Assembly: GCF_021602155.1 (NCBI RefSeq) | Contig: NZ_BQHY01000001.1 | Coordinates: 186,001 to 250,000, forward strand | Length of the DNA stretch: 64,000 nt | Reading direction: 5' to 3' | DNA from: Pseudomonas parakoreensis | GTDB taxonomy: Bacteria; Pseudomonadota; Gammaproteobacteria; Pseudomonadales; Pseudomonadaceae | Part shown: piece by piece, positions 27,507 to 38,898 of the stretch | Numbering within the stretch: position 1 is the stretch's first letter | Layout of the letters: each line of letters starts with the position of its first letter | Position numbers and translations under genes: made by a program | The notes under the pieces: model-generated | What the model was told of the DNA's origin: nothing | The model's database searches: none | The model's input: the letters and a program-made list of their open reading frames with translations, nothing else

Positions 27507-27959
27507 CTAGCGTACGACTTCGTACTCGTGCCCCAGGGCCAGGCAATGGCTCAGCCATTCCCCCAGGAACAGATTGAGCTGGGCCTTTTCATCCGGCTGA
27601 TGCATCGCGGCGTTCGGGTAAGGATAGATGCCGCGAAAGCGTCGTGCATGTTCGGCGCTGATCACCTCGGCCATGCGCGCATCGTGATAGACCTGCACCT
27701 CCAGTTGCGGCACCGGCAACCACGGCAGACTGTGCTCCTGGCGCACCTGCAAAGTGGTGGTGTACGGGCAGGTCTGCAGCACCTCGAGGGCCAGCACGCC
27801 GAGCATCTGCTCGCCCTGGGTCACGGCGATGCGCCGCGCTTCGGGGTCGTTGCGCATGTCCGGCACCAGTCTCATCAGGCGCGCGTAGTTGGCCTCGCAG
27901 GCGGCTTGCAGCCCCGCAAGGTCAACTCGATAACGATCGCGCAGCTTGTTTACGACCAT
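27507..27959 (-). CDS. DUF1249 family protein (YqiB-like)
   Basis: This is a 150-residue soluble protein of the DUF1249 family, which is conserved next to cpdA and nudF in gamma-proteobacteria. Recognisable parts are the N-terminal RYRVDLAGLQ, the central HDARMAEVIS and the C-terminal YPNAAMHQPDEKAQLNLFL. The start at 27959 overlaps the nudF stop by 10 bp. No biochemical function is known to me. Confidence 0.88.
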   Translation of the reverse strand: MVVNKLRDRYRVDLAGLQAACEANYARLMRLVPDMRNDPEARRIAVTQGEQMLGVLALEVLQTCPYTTTLQVRQEHSLPWLPVPQLEVQVYHDARMAEVISAEHARRFRGIYPYPNAAMHQPDEKAQLNLFLGEWLSHCLALGHEYEVVR

Positions 27960-28567
27960 AACCCCCTCACTTCGGCGCGGTTCAGCGCCAGCCATTGCAA
28001 GGCGATGATGCTCGCCGCATTGGCAATGCGTCCGTCACGGACGGCCTGCAAGGCATCTTCAAAGGCCCAGACCGTAACGCGGATATCTTCTGCTTCTTCC
28101 TCCAGCCCGTGCAGGCCGCCTGCGCCGTCGGTGCTGCAGTGCCCCAGGTACAAATGCACGAATTCGTTGCTGCCGCCCGGCGACGGAAAATATTTGGTCA
28201 TCGGCCACAGGGCCTTGATGTCCAGTCCAGCTTCCTCCTGTGCCTCGCGGTGAGCAACTTCTTCCGGCACTTCAACTTTGTCGATCAGACCGGCGACCAG
28301 CTCAACCAGCCACGGGTTGTCGGTCTTGCCCATGGCCCCGACGCGAAACTGCTCTAGCAGCACCACTTCGTCACGCTGCGGATCGTACGGCAGCAGGCAC
28401 ACGGCATCGTGACGCACGAAGACTTCGCGGTTGATCTCGCGGCTCATGCCGCCGGCGAACAGCTCATGGCGCAGGTGCAAACGGTCGAGCTTGTAGAAGC
28501 CCTCGTAGCAGCGCTCGCGCTTTACGACGTCGACGTTAGCCGGAGTGGCGTTGGCAAAATCTGTCAT
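27950..28567 (-). CDS. nudF: ADP-ribose pyrophosphatase NudF
   Basis: NudF hydrolyses ADP-ribose to AMP and ribose-5-phosphate. The 205 residues include a perfect Nudix box (G-x5-E-x7-RE-A-Q-EE-A-GL) around 93-115. ATG 28567 is preferred over 28573 because the AGAGAGG Shine-Dalgarno is then 6 nt away instead of touching the start. The gene order nudF-DUF1249-cpdA forms an operon. Confidence 0.95.
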   Translation of the reverse strand: MTDFANATPANVDVVKRERCYEGFYKLDRLHLRHELFAGGMSREINREVFVRHDAVCLLPYDPQRDEVVLLEQFRVGAMGKTDNPWLVELVAGLIDKVEVPEEVAHREAQEEAGLDIKALWPMTKYFPSPGGSNEFVHLYLGHCSTDGAGGLHGLEEEAEDIRVTVWAFEDALQAVRDGRIANAASIIALQWLALNRAEVRGLWS

Positions 28568-28797
28568 GAGCATCCTCTCTTACTGCAAATCCCGATACGA
28601 GGTGCCTTGTGGTGACCGGCAACCTCGACTTCGCGCCATCCTAACGCGCCGGTGATGATTGATGCAGCCCCTTTACCGTCAGCGGGATGGACGGTGGCGG
28701 CGAAACCCACTCTAATTAGCTTAGTGGCGAACTGACTGCCTCGGCGAGAGTCGAAGCGGATAACTTTTTGCCTTCCCCTGTTTCAGAAAGGACGCCC
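28568..28797. other. Intergenic region between divergent nudF and the RsiV-like gene
   Basis: This holds the promoters of two divergent genes. I see no ORF, repeat or clear hairpin. Confidence 0.5.
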
Positions 28798-29544
28798 ATG
28801 TCGCTTTTCAAAATTGCCTCCGTGGCCGCCATCGCCCTGACCCTGGGTGCCTGCGCCAACCTGTTCCAGCCCAACTACCGCACGCCGCTGGAAACCACCC
28901 GCGACGCCTCGGAAACCCTGAAACCCGGCTGTTCCAACCCCGATTGTCCGCTGGTGAATATCGATACCGTGCACTTCGCGGCCGAGCCTGCACTGGACGG
29001 CATTATCGAAAAGCGCCTGCTGCAAATGACCCGCACCGAGCAGAACGCAGCGGTCGCGCCAAGCCTGGCGGCCTATCGTGATCAATTCCTGCGCACCGCC
29101 GGCCCGCGCAACAGCAGCTACCTGCAGGCCAAGGTACGCGAGCAGCATGACGGCTTGGTGATCATCGAACTGTCGAGCTACCTCGACACCGGCGGCGCCC
29201 ATGGCACCCCGGGGCGCGGCTTCATCAACTACTCGCGTCAGCAGCACAAAGTGCTGAACCTGTCGGACATGTTGCTGCCGGGTCAGGAAGACGCGTTCTG
29301 GAAGGCTGCGCAGGTGGCGCACAACAGCTGGCTGATCAGCACCAAGCTCGATCAGGAAGCGGATTTCGTGAAGAGCTGGCCGTTCGTGAAAACCCCGAAC
29401 GTGGCGCTGACCTACGGTGGCGTGATCCTCAAGTACGACGTGAGCACCATCGCGCCTTACGCGCTGGGCCACGTCGAACTGAAGATTCCTTACCCGCGTC
29501 TGAACGGCATCCTCAAACCCGAGCTGTTTCCCGGCCGTAACTGA
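28798..29544 (+). CDS. RsiV-like (DUF3298) lipoprotein
   Basis: This is a 248-residue lipoprotein with signal peptide and lipobox LGAC (Cys about 18), then a DUF4163/DUF3298-type domain (about 40-240) with the SYLDTGGAHGTPG stretch typical of the family. RsiV in Bacillus binds lysozyme; in Pseudomonas the role of this protein is not known. ATG 28798 has AGAAAGGA upstream. Its 3' end overlaps the convergent cytX gene by 32 bp. Confidence 0.85.
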   Translation: MSLFKIASVAAIALTLGACANLFQPNYRTPLETTRDASETLKPGCSNPDCPLVNIDTVHFAAEPALDGIIEKRLLQMTRTEQNAAVAPSLAAYRDQFLRTAGPRNSSYLQAKVREQHDGLVIIELSSYLDTGGAHGTPGRGFINYSRQQHKVLNLSDMLLPGQEDAFWKAAQVAHNSWLISTKLDQEADFVKSWPFVKTPNVALTYGGVILKYDVSTIAPYALGHVELKIPYPRLNGILKPELFPGRN

Positions 29545-30805
29545 AAGCCCGGCCCAGCACCAGTTGCAACAGCCCTGCCAGCACCAGTGCCGGCAGGGTC
29601 GCGCCGACATCCGGATACAGATTCGCCAGCAAGTGGTAGGTGCTGATCCCGCCCAGCCATGCCAACAGCGCCGGCCAGCGCAATGCGGCTGACGCCACGT
29701 AGGCGCTGCGCTTGCGCAGGATGAAGTGATCCACCAGCACTACGCCGAACAGCGGCGCGAACACCGAGCCGATCAGCAACAGGAAGTTCTGGTACTGCGC
29801 CAAGGGCGCCAGCAGTGCAATCAGGGTGCAGATCACGCCGATGGCCAAGGCCAGATGCTCGACCTTCAAACGCAACAGAATCCCGCTGGAAACCGCTGCC
29901 GAATGAATGTCGGCGAACGCGTTTTCCGACTCATCCAGCAGAATCAGCAACAGCGGAATGCCCAGACCGGCCCCGGCCAGTGCCAGCAGCAACGCATTGA
30001 CCTCACCGCTTGGCGCAAACGCCAGGGTGTAGGCCACGCCGAGACTCATCAACCAGAAGTTGCCGACGAAGAAACCGATCGCCGTGCCGCCGAATACGTT
30101 TTTCGCGCGCTTGCCGAAACGCGAGTAGTCGGCGATCAGCGGCAGCCACGACAGCGGCATCGCGATGGCAATATCGAAGCCCACGGCAAACGGCATCGAA
30201 CCGTCCCCCGCACGCGCCCAGAGTGCCGCCAGATCCGCCTTCGCGAACAGATTCCAGGTCAGCCAGATGCACGCCGCCAGGATCAGCCAGATACCCCATT
30301 TGCGCAGGATCTTGCGCACGAACGTCAGCGGCCCGCTGACCGCGAGCAAAGTCGCCAGCGCACCGAAGCACAACGTCCAGAGCATCGGACTGGCCCACAG
30401 CGAACCTTCGCTGAACGCGCGAGTGCCGAGCAGGCTGGCGGCATCACGCATGACGATGATTTCGAACGAGCCCCAACCGATCAGTTGCAGCAGGTTGAGC
30501 AGCGCCGGCAGGCTTGCGCCTTTGCTACCGAGGCTCAGTTTCAGTGCGGCCATCGATGACAGGCCGGTGTCGCTGCCGATCACGCCGACGGCGGCCAACA
30601 GCAGAACGCCAACCAGCGTGCCGAGGAAAATCGCCAGCAGCGAACCGGAAAGGCCCAGACCAGGCGCGAGCAACGCGCCGGTCTGCAACACCATCAGGCC
30701 AATACCGAGGGAGAACCACAGGGAAAACAGATCGCGACCGCCGAATACTCGCTTGTCGGCGGATACGGCGAGGTCGGGGGAATAAGTGCCGGGTTGAATA
30801 CTCAA
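29513..30805 (-). CDS. cytX: Putative hydroxymethylpyrimidine transporter CytX
   Basis: This is a 430-residue member of the NCS1 nucleobase/cytosine permease family with about 12 membrane segments. It lies directly downstream of thiC, so it is likely to import the thiamine pyrimidine precursor HMP. The frame opens at 30943, but those residues are encoded in repeat DNA; TTG at 30805 gives the family N-terminus. It is probably expressed with thiC under the TPP riboswitch. The 3' ends of cytX and the RsiV-like gene overlap. Confidence 0.87.
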   Translation of the reverse strand: MSIQPGTYSPDLAVSADKRVFGGRDLFSLWFSLGIGLMVLQTGALLAPGLGLSGSLLAIFLGTLVGVLLLAAVGVIGSDTGLSSMAALKLSLGSKGASLPALLNLLQLIGWGSFEIIVMRDAASLLGTRAFSEGSLWASPMLWTLCFGALATLLAVSGPLTFVRKILRKWGIWLILAACIWLTWNLFAKADLAALWARAGDGSMPFAVGFDIAIAMPLSWLPLIADYSRFGKRAKNVFGGTAIGFFVGNFWLMSLGVAYTLAFAPSGEVNALLLALAGAGLGIPLLLILLDESENAFADIHSAAVSSGILLRLKVEHLALAIGVICTLIALLAPLAQYQNFLLLIGSVFAPLFGVVLVDHFILRKRSAYVASAALRWPALLAWLGGISTYHLLANLYPDVGATLPALVLAGLLQLVLGRAFSYGRETARV

Positions 30806-30855
30806 GGGTGTTATCTCAGAGGGACATTTGTTGTTGTGTGTGATCAAGCTGGCCC

Positions 30856-30991
30856 ACTTGTGGCGAGGGGATTCATCCCCGATGGGCTGCGCAGCAGCCC
30901 CAAAACCTGAGAATGCGGTACACCTGAAGGACCCGGTTCTCAAAATTGCGACTGCTGCGCAGTCGATCGGGGATAAATCCCCTCACCACAA
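30856..30991. repeat. Long palindromic repeat, family C
   Basis: Two outer arms with core GTGGCGAGGGGATT.ATCCCC lie in inverted order, and inner arms around CTGCGCAGCAG also pair, so the element can fold into a large nested hairpin. It is in the thiC-cytX gap. A second copy is at 34805. Confidence 0.8.
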
Positions 30992-31006
30992 AAGATCAGT
31001 CAGGGA

Positions 31007-33145
<2,139 letters not shown>

Positions 33146-33353
33146 CCCGGCCAGTCTAGACACAACCGGCGAAGAACGCCAACACCGCGGCAAACACCAT
33201 GATGAATGGCGCAATTACCGGGACTTGCAGGATTGTTGCCGCACGTTTGCACAACTACACTCGCTTTGCCCTGCGCACCTTGACGCTGTCGGGGCCGCGC
33301 CGTAGCCTTGGCGCGCACATTATTTTCGTAATATTTTTGCTAGGGATCGCCTC

Positions 33354-34787
33354 ATGCTGCGCAAACTTTCACTGGCTCTTGCCGTGTCTTGTGCGTCCAA
33401 CGCAATGGCCTGGGCAGCAGAAGCGCCCTTGTCGACCAAGACCGATCTGGTCAGCGTCTATCAGGAAGCCGTCGACAACAACGCCGATCTGGCCGCCGCC
33501 CGCGCCCAGTACGGCGCGCAGAAAGAAGTGGTGCCACAGGCCCGTGCCGGCTTGCTGCCGAACCTGTCCGGCGGCGCCGAAGTGGCGGATGTGCGCACCT
33601 CGATCGACCAGCCTTCAGCCATTGCCAATCGCAGCGCGCATTCCTATCAGGCGACCCTGGCCCAGCCCTTGTTCCGTGCCGACCGCTGGTTCCAGTATCA
33701 GGCCGCCAAGGACGTCAACGAACAGGCCGCCCTGCAACTCTCGGCCAGCGAACAGAACCTGATCCTGCAATCAGCCGAAAGCTACTTCAACGTGCTGCGC
33801 AGTCAGGACAACCTGGCTTCGACCAAGGCAGAAGAAGCCGCGTTCAAGCGTCAGCTCGACCAGTCCAACGAGCGCTTCGATGTCGGCCTGTCGGACAAGA
33901 CCGACGTCCTGCAATCACAAGCCAGCTACGACACCGCGCGTGCCAACCGGATCGTTGCCCAGCGTCAGGTCGACGATGCCTTCGAAGCGCTGATCACCCT
34001 GACCAACCGTCAGTACAACTCGATTCAGGGCATCGTCCATACGTTGCCGATCCTGCCGCCGACACCCAACGACGCCAAGGCCTGGGTCGACACCGCCGCC
34101 AAACAGAACCTCAATCTGCTGGCGAGCAACTTTGCGGTCAGCTCCGCCGAACAGACCCTCAAGCAGCGCAAGGCCGGCCACTTGCCGACCCTCGACGCCG
34201 TGGCCAAATACGAAAAGGGTGACAACGACGCCCTCGGCTTCGCCAACCCGAACGCCTTCGGCACGCCGTACGGTGGCAACGTCGATCAACGCACGCTGGC
34301 GTTGCAACTGAACATTCCGATCTACAGCGGCGGGCTGACGAGTTCGCAAGTGCGCCAGTCCTATGCGCAACTGGATCAGAGCGAACAGCAGCGCGAAGCC
34401 CTGCGCCGGCAGATCGTCGAAAACACCCGCAACCTGCACCGCGCGGTGAACACCGATGTCGAGCAGGTACAGGCGCGGCGCCAGTCGATCATTTCCAACC
34501 AGAGCGCGGTGGAAGCCACGGAAATCGGTTATCAGGTGGGGACGCGCAACATCGTCGACGTGCTCGATGCTCAGCGTCAGCTGTACACCTCGGTGCGCAA
34601 CTACAACAACACCCGTTACGACTACATCCTCGACAACCTGCGCTTGAAGCAGGCGGCGGGGACGTTGAATCCGGGTGATCTGGAAGACCTGCGACGTTAT
34701 TTGAAGGCCGACTACAACCCGGACAAGGACTTCCTCCCGCCGGATCTGGCCAAGGCCGCCGAAGCACAGCTCAGGGCGCGGCCGTAA
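33354..34787 (+). CDS. TolC family outer-membrane channel
   Basis: This is an outer-membrane factor of 477 residues with a signal peptide (about 1-22) and two OEP repeats typical of TolC (helical tunnel plus beta barrel). No membrane-fusion or pump gene lies next to it, so it probably serves several exporters, like E. coli TolC. A gap of 457 bp from the thiC start holds the riboswitch and its own promoter. Confidence 0.93.
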   Translation: MLRKLSLALAVSCASNAMAWAAEAPLSTKTDLVSVYQEAVDNNADLAAARAQYGAQKEVVPQARAGLLPNLSGGAEVADVRTSIDQPSAIANRSAHSYQATLAQPLFRADRWFQYQAAKDVNEQAALQLSASEQNLILQSAESYFNVLRSQDNLASTKAEEAAFKRQLDQSNERFDVGLSDKTDVLQSQASYDTARANRIVAQRQVDDAFEALITLTNRQYNSIQGIVHTLPILPPTPNDAKAWVDTAAKQNLNLLASNFAVSSAEQTLKQRKAGHLPTLDAVAKYEKGDNDALGFANPNAFGTPYGGNVDQRTLALQLNIPIYSGGLTSSQVRQSYAQLDQSEQQREALRRQIVENTRNLHRAVNTDVEQVQARRQSIISNQSAVEATEIGYQVGTRNIVDVLDAQRQLYTSVRNYNNTRYDYILDNLRLKQAAGTLNPGDLEDLRRYLKADYNPDKDFLPPDLAKAAEAQLRARP

Positions 34788-34804
34788 ACAATCTGAATAA
34801 ATCC

Positions 34805-34939
34805 CCTGTGGCGAGGGGATTTATCCCCGATTCGACTGCGCAGCAGTCGTAAACCCGGCTTACCCGATCTGACTGAATCACCGAGGTGAATGGTTTGGGG
34901 CTGCTGCGCAACCCATCGGGGATAAATCCCCTCGCCACA
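34805..34939. repeat. Long palindromic repeat, family C
   Basis: This has the same architecture as the 30856 repeat: outer arms built on TGGCGAGGGGATTTATCCCC and inner arms around CTGCGCAGCAG. It lies between the convergent tolC-like gene and waaA. Confidence 0.82.
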
Positions 34940-34952
34940 ATGTTCCAGGCGA

Positions 34953-36227
34953 CTATTTGATTAACCGGCCCAGCCCATCCAGCAGCCGCTGCAACGCTCC
35001 CTGATTACGCCGCATCACCGCCAGTCCCGCCTCGGCCATGCGCTGGGCATCGCGCGGCAATTCGAACAGGCGCTGCACTTCCACCGCCAGCCCTTCGGCA
35101 TCATCCACTTCAGCCAATGCCCCGGCTTCTCGCAATTGCGCGGCGATGTCGAGGAAGTTGAACAGGTGCGGGCCGCTGAGCACCGGTTTTGCCAGCGCCG
35201 CTGGCTCCAGCAGATTGTGTCCTCCGTTCGGCACCAGACTGCCGCCAACGAAGGCGCTGTCCGCCAACGCGTAAAGAAACAGCAATTCGCCCATGGTGTC
35301 GCCGAGCAGCACCGCGGTGTGTGCCTCGACATTGGCGCCGGTGGAACGACGCACCGTGGCAAAGCCTTCGCGCTGGCACAATTCGAACACCGAATTGAAA
35401 CGCTCGGGATGACGCGGCACCAGAATCAGCAGCGCATTCGGGTAATTCGCCAGCAGGCGACGATGGGCGTCGAGCACCACTTCGTCTTCGCCATCGTGCG
35501 TACTGGCAGCGATCCACACCGGGCGCTCCAGCGCCTGCCATTGGCCGCGCAACTCATGGGCGCGCTGCAGCAGTTGCGGGTCGATGGTCAGGTCGAACTT
35601 GATCGAGCCAGTGACCTCGACCGTCTGCGGACGCGCGCCGAGATCTCGGAAGCGCTGGGCTTCAGCTTCGGTCTGCACCGCGAAAAAACTCATTTCAGCG
35701 AGCATCGGCGCGGTCAGCTTGCTGAAGCGCCCATAGCCCCGCGCCGAACGCTCGGAGAGACGACCGTTGGCCAGCGCCACCGGGATCCCGCGTTTGGCAC
35801 ACTGATGAATGTGGTTGGGCCACAGTTCGGTTTCCATGATCACCGCGAGTTTCGGTTTGGCGTGATCAAGAAAACGCGCCGCTGCGCACGGCAAGTCGTA
35901 TGGCAGATAGCAATGCTGGATGCGCGGCTCGCTGGCGAACAGTGCCTGTATGCGCTCCGATCCGGTCGGGGTCATGCAGGTCACGGTGATCGGCAGCTGC
36001 GGATAACGTTGCAGCAAGGCGCGAATCATCGGTGCAGCGGCGATGCTCTCTCCCACCGATACCGCATGCACCCAGATGCCTCCGGGTCGCAGTGACGGCA
36101 TGCCATAAGAGAAGCGCTCGCCAATCCGTTTGGCATACGCCGGAGCCTTGCGCGAGCGCAGCCACAGCCGAATTGCCACCAATGGCAGCCCCAGGTAAAA
36201 CAGCGCGGTGTAGAGAGTTCTATTCAT
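34953..36227 (-). CDS. waaA: 3-deoxy-D-manno-octulosonic acid (Kdo) transferase WaaA
   Basis: WaaA is an inner-membrane glycosyltransferase that adds Kdo to lipid A, the first step of LPS core assembly. The 424 residues have an N-terminal membrane anchor, IWVHAVSVGES (about 49-59) and the C-terminal GGHNLLEPAALAKPV motif. ATG 36227 fits family length; the frame runs upstream without support. It stands apart from the main core cluster, as in other pseudomonads. Confidence 0.95.
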   Translation of the reverse strand: MNRTLYTALFYLGLPLVAIRLWLRSRKAPAYAKRIGERFSYGMPSLRPGGIWVHAVSVGESIAAAPMIRALLQRYPQLPITVTCMTPTGSERIQALFASEPRIQHCYLPYDLPCAAARFLDHAKPKLAVIMETELWPNHIHQCAKRGIPVALANGRLSERSARGYGRFSKLTAPMLAEMSFFAVQTEAEAQRFRDLGARPQTVEVTGSIKFDLTIDPQLLQRAHELRGQWQALERPVWIAASTHDGEDEVVLDAHRRLLANYPNALLILVPRHPERFNSVFELCQREGFATVRRSTGANVEAHTAVLLGDTMGELLFLYALADSAFVGGSLVPNGGHNLLEPAALAKPVLSGPHLFNFLDIAAQLREAGALAEVDDAEGLAVEVQRLFELPRDAQRMAEAGLAVMRRNQGALQRLLDGLGRLIK

Positions 36228-36238
36228 GGCGGCGGAGT

Positions 36239-37141
36239 TTATCGACTTTTGTCGCCGATCGCCCGCAAGTGCACGGCAAAACGTTCCGCCAGCCACCTTG
36301 CGGCAGGGCCGAGCGGTTCGTCGCGGCGCCAGACCAGTTCCACCACCAGCGCCGGCGGCGTCCACTCACTGTCCAGCTCAACCATCAGGCCCTGATAGGC
36401 TGAATACTGCACCACATGCCGGGGCAGCCACGCCCAGCCAAGATCCCGCACCAGCCATTCGGCCATCACATAGAAACTGTCGGCACGCCATACCTGCGGG
36501 CTGGCTGGCTCGTTGCCGGGATAGACGCTGGTTTGCGTCGACATCAGCAATTGCCGATGCTGCGCCAGCTGCTGACAGGTGACGTAGGACTGCGTCGCCA
36601 ACGGATGATTGATGCCGCAGACGGTGACCATTTCCACCCGCCCCAAGACCCGACGTTCCAGCGCTTCGGGGATCTCATCGTGATAGAACAGCAGGCCCAG
36701 ATCGGCACGGCGTTCGACCAGTTTGCGCGCCACTTCGCCCTGAGCGGCGCTGGTCAGTTGCACTTCGAGGCTGGGAAATTGCCCGGCCAGCGCATCGAAG
36801 CTTTCCACCAGTGCCTGATAAGGCATGGCCTCGTCCTGGGCCACGCGCAACTGCGCTTCCTGACCGCGCATCATCGCCATCGCCCGACCGTTCAGACGCT
36901 CGCATTGACGCAACACTTCTCGCGCCTCTTCGAGCAGCGCCTCGCCGGCTTCGGTGAGCCGGGGCTGGCGGCCACTGCTACGCTCGAACAGGCTGACGCC
37001 CAGATCATCTTCCAGCAGGGCAATCGCGCTGCTGATCGCTGACTGCGCCTTGCGCTGCTGGCGTGCGACGGCGGAGAACGAGCGCTGTTCGGCGACGCTG
37101 ACGAAGGCGCGCAATTGTTCCAGATTCCACTGGGTATTCAT
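36239..37141 (-). CDS. LysR family transcriptional regulator
   Basis: This is a 300-residue LysR regulator with an N-terminal winged helix-turn-helix (1-60, QRSFSAVARQQRKAQSAIS) and a substrate-binding domain. It is divergent from the SMR efflux gene, and the intergenic dyad at 37162-37188 is a good candidate for its operator. The inducer is unknown. Confidence 0.9.
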   Translation of the reverse strand: MNTQWNLEQLRAFVSVAEQRSFSAVARQQRKAQSAISSAIALLEDDLGVSLFERSSGRQPRLTEAGEALLEEAREVLRQCERLNGRAMAMMRGQEAQLRVAQDEAMPYQALVESFDALAGQFPSLEVQLTSAAQGEVARKLVERRADLGLLFYHDEIPEALERRVLGRVEMVTVCGINHPLATQSYVTCQQLAQHRQLLMSTQTSVYPGNEPASPQVWRADSFYVMAEWLVRDLGWAWLPRHVVQYSAYQGLMVELDSEWTPPALVVELVWRRDEPLGPAARWLAERFAVHLRAIGDKSR

Positions 37142-37161
37142 CGATCGACCCATCTTCAAAA

Positions 37162-37188
37162 CAGATAGGTAATGACTTTACCGCATCT
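37162..37188. promoter_or_regulatory. Dyad in the LysR-SMR intergenic region, candidate LysR operator
   Basis: Nested inverted repeats CAGAT-A-GGTAA-TGACT-TTACC-GC-ATCTG span 27 bp, in the middle of the 102-bp gap between the divergent regulator and efflux gene. Symmetry and position fit a LysR-type site, which typically auto-represses and activates the divergent gene. Confidence 0.6.
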
Positions 37189-37243
37189 GGCGAATCACTA
37201 GAATGCCGCCTCAGCAAGCAACGTTTTACATGAGGATCTACAC

Positions 37244-37576
37244 ATGAACGCCTACGCCTTCCTGGCTATCGCCATCTGCGCCGAAGTGATCGCCACCGTT
37301 TCGATGAAAGCGGTCAAAGGCTTGAGCACCCCGCTGCCGCTGATCCTGGTGATCGTCGGCTACGGGATCGCCTTCTGGATGCTGACCCTCGTTGTCCGCA
37401 CCGTGCCGGTGGGTGTCGCCTATGCCGTGTGGGCGGGCATGGGCATCGTCATGGTCAGCGTCGCGGCGCTGTTTATTTATGGACAAAAGCTGGACGTGCC
37501 GGCAATGCTCGGGATGGCGCTGATCGTGCTTGGCGTGGTGGTCATCCAGTTGTTCTCCAAAACCGCAGGGCATTGA
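37244..37576 (+). CDS. Small multidrug resistance (SMR) efflux protein
   Basis: This is a 110-residue four-helix proton-coupled drug exporter of the EmrE type. Key residues are all present: E14 in helix 1, and Y40, Y60 and W63, matching EmrE numbering. It likely exports quaternary ammonium or other cationic compounds and is likely controlled by the divergent LysR gene. A family A REP pair begins right at its stop. Confidence 0.92.
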   Translation: MNAYAFLAIAICAEVIATVSMKAVKGLSTPLPLILVIVGYGIAFWMLTLVVRTVPVGVAYAVWAGMGIVMVSVAALFIYGQKLDVPAMLGMALIVLGVVVIQLFSKTAGH

Positions 37577-37657
37577 AGAAAAAGATCGCAGCCTTCGGCA
37601 GCTCCGACATTGGAATGCATATCCCTGTAGAAGCTGCCGAAGGCTGCGATCTTTTTT
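37577..37657. repeat. REP pair, family A (AAGGC variant, outward order)
   Basis: Two inverted REP units with about 30 bp between them directly follow the SMR gene; the second ends in a T-run, so it may also act as a terminator. Confidence 0.85.
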
Positions 37658-37722
37658 CGCCTCTGAGCTCCGATCCCCGAGTCTGTATACTGCGCCCTCG
37701 TCTTGAACACTGAGGTCGTTGC

Positions 37723-38898
37723 ATGCCATCCGTTATTTCCACCGACGTTCTGATTGTCGGCGCTGGTGTCGCCGGCCTCTGGCTGAATGCGCGTCTGCGC
37801 CGCCAGGGTTTTTCGACCGTGCTGGTGGAAAGCGCCAGCCTCGGCGGCGGGCAGAGTGTGAAGTCCCAGGGCATCATTCACGGTGGCGCCAAATACGCGC
37901 TGCACGGTGCACTGACCGGCGCCTCGGAAGCCATCGCCGACATGCCGCGCCGCTGGCGTGAGGCGCTGGCCGGCAACGGCGAGCTGGACCTGTCCGGCGT
38001 GCGCGTGCTGTCCGAAGCGCATTACCTGTGGTCGCCCGGCACCCTCGCCGGCAACCTCACCAGTTTCTTCGCCAGTAAAGCCGTGCGTGGCCGAGTCGAT
38101 CAGGTCAAGGGCGATCAACTGCCGCCGGCGCTGCAAGACAAGCGCTTCAAAGGCAAGGTCTATCGCCTCGCCGAACTGGTGGTCGACGTGCCGAGCCTGA
38201 TCCAGCGTCTGGCCGATCTGGCCGGTGACGGTCTGCTCGCCGGACAAACCATCGAGCCGCTGCTGGAAGCGGGCGTGCTGGTCGGCCTGAAGGTCGACGG
38301 CCGCGAGATTAGTGCCCAGCGCATCGTGCTCAGCGCAGGGGCCGGCACCGCGCAGTTGCTGGAACATCTGGGCCTGACCCAACCGGCGATGCAACGCCGA
38401 CCGCTGCACATGATCATCGCCAAAGGCCCAAGCCTGAAGCCGCTGTACGCCCATTGCCTGGGTGGCGGCACCAAGCCGCGCATCACCGTCACGACTCACC
38501 CGGCCGCTGATGGCAACTGGGTCTGGTACCTGGGCGGCGACATTGCCGAAAGCGATGGCGTGGCCCGCGAGCCTGCCGAACAGATCGCCACCGCGCAGAA
38601 AGAACTCGGCCAATTGCTGCCGTGGATCGACCTGAGCCAGGTGCAATGGGCGACCTTGCGGGTGGATCGCGCCGAACCGCTGCAAACCGGCCTGACCCGC
38701 CCGGACAACGCTTTCCTTGCCGAGCAGGGTCGCCTGCTGGTGGGCTGGCCGACCAAACTGGCGCTGGCACCGGACTTTGCCGACCGGGTCATCGCCTCAC
38801 TGGAGCGCGACGGCATTCAGCCACAACCGACCGAGCCACTGCCGGCATTGCCAAAACCACCGATGGGCGTACCGGCCTGGGAGCAATTGTTGCCATGA
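37723..38898 (+). CDS. FAD-dependent oxidoreductase
   Basis: This is a 391-residue DadA/GlpD-like flavoprotein. The N-terminal dinucleotide-binding motif is VGAGVAGLW (G13, G15, G18), followed by a FAD-contacting Glu (LVESAS). The substrate is not evident. It overlaps the aldo/keto reductase (ATGA), so the two probably act in the same pathway. It matches PAO1 PA4991 in position as I recall. Confidence 0.85.
   Translation: MPSVISTDVLIVGAGVAGLWLNARLRRQGFSTVLVESASLGGGQSVKSQGIIHGGAKYALHGALTGASEAIADMPRRWREALAGNGELDLSGVRVLSEAHYLWSPGTLAGNLTSFFASKAVRGRVDQVKGDQLPPALQDKRFKGKVYRLAELVVDVPSLIQRLADLAGDGLLAGQTIEPLLEAGVLVGLKVDGREISAQRIVLSAGAGTAQLLEHLGLTQPAMQRRPLHMIIAKGPSLKPLYAHCLGGGTKPRITVTTHPAADGNWVWYLGGDIAESDGVAREPAEQIATAQKELGQLLPWIDLSQVQWATLRVDRAEPLQTGLTRPDNAFLAEQGRLLVGWPTKLALAPDFADRVIASLERDGIQPQPTEPLPALPKPPMGVPAWEQLLP

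Noticed and set aside
36228-36365. Longer start for waaA
   Set aside because: Adds about 46 residues antisense to the LysR gene end with no conservation; family proteins start at MNRTLYTALF.
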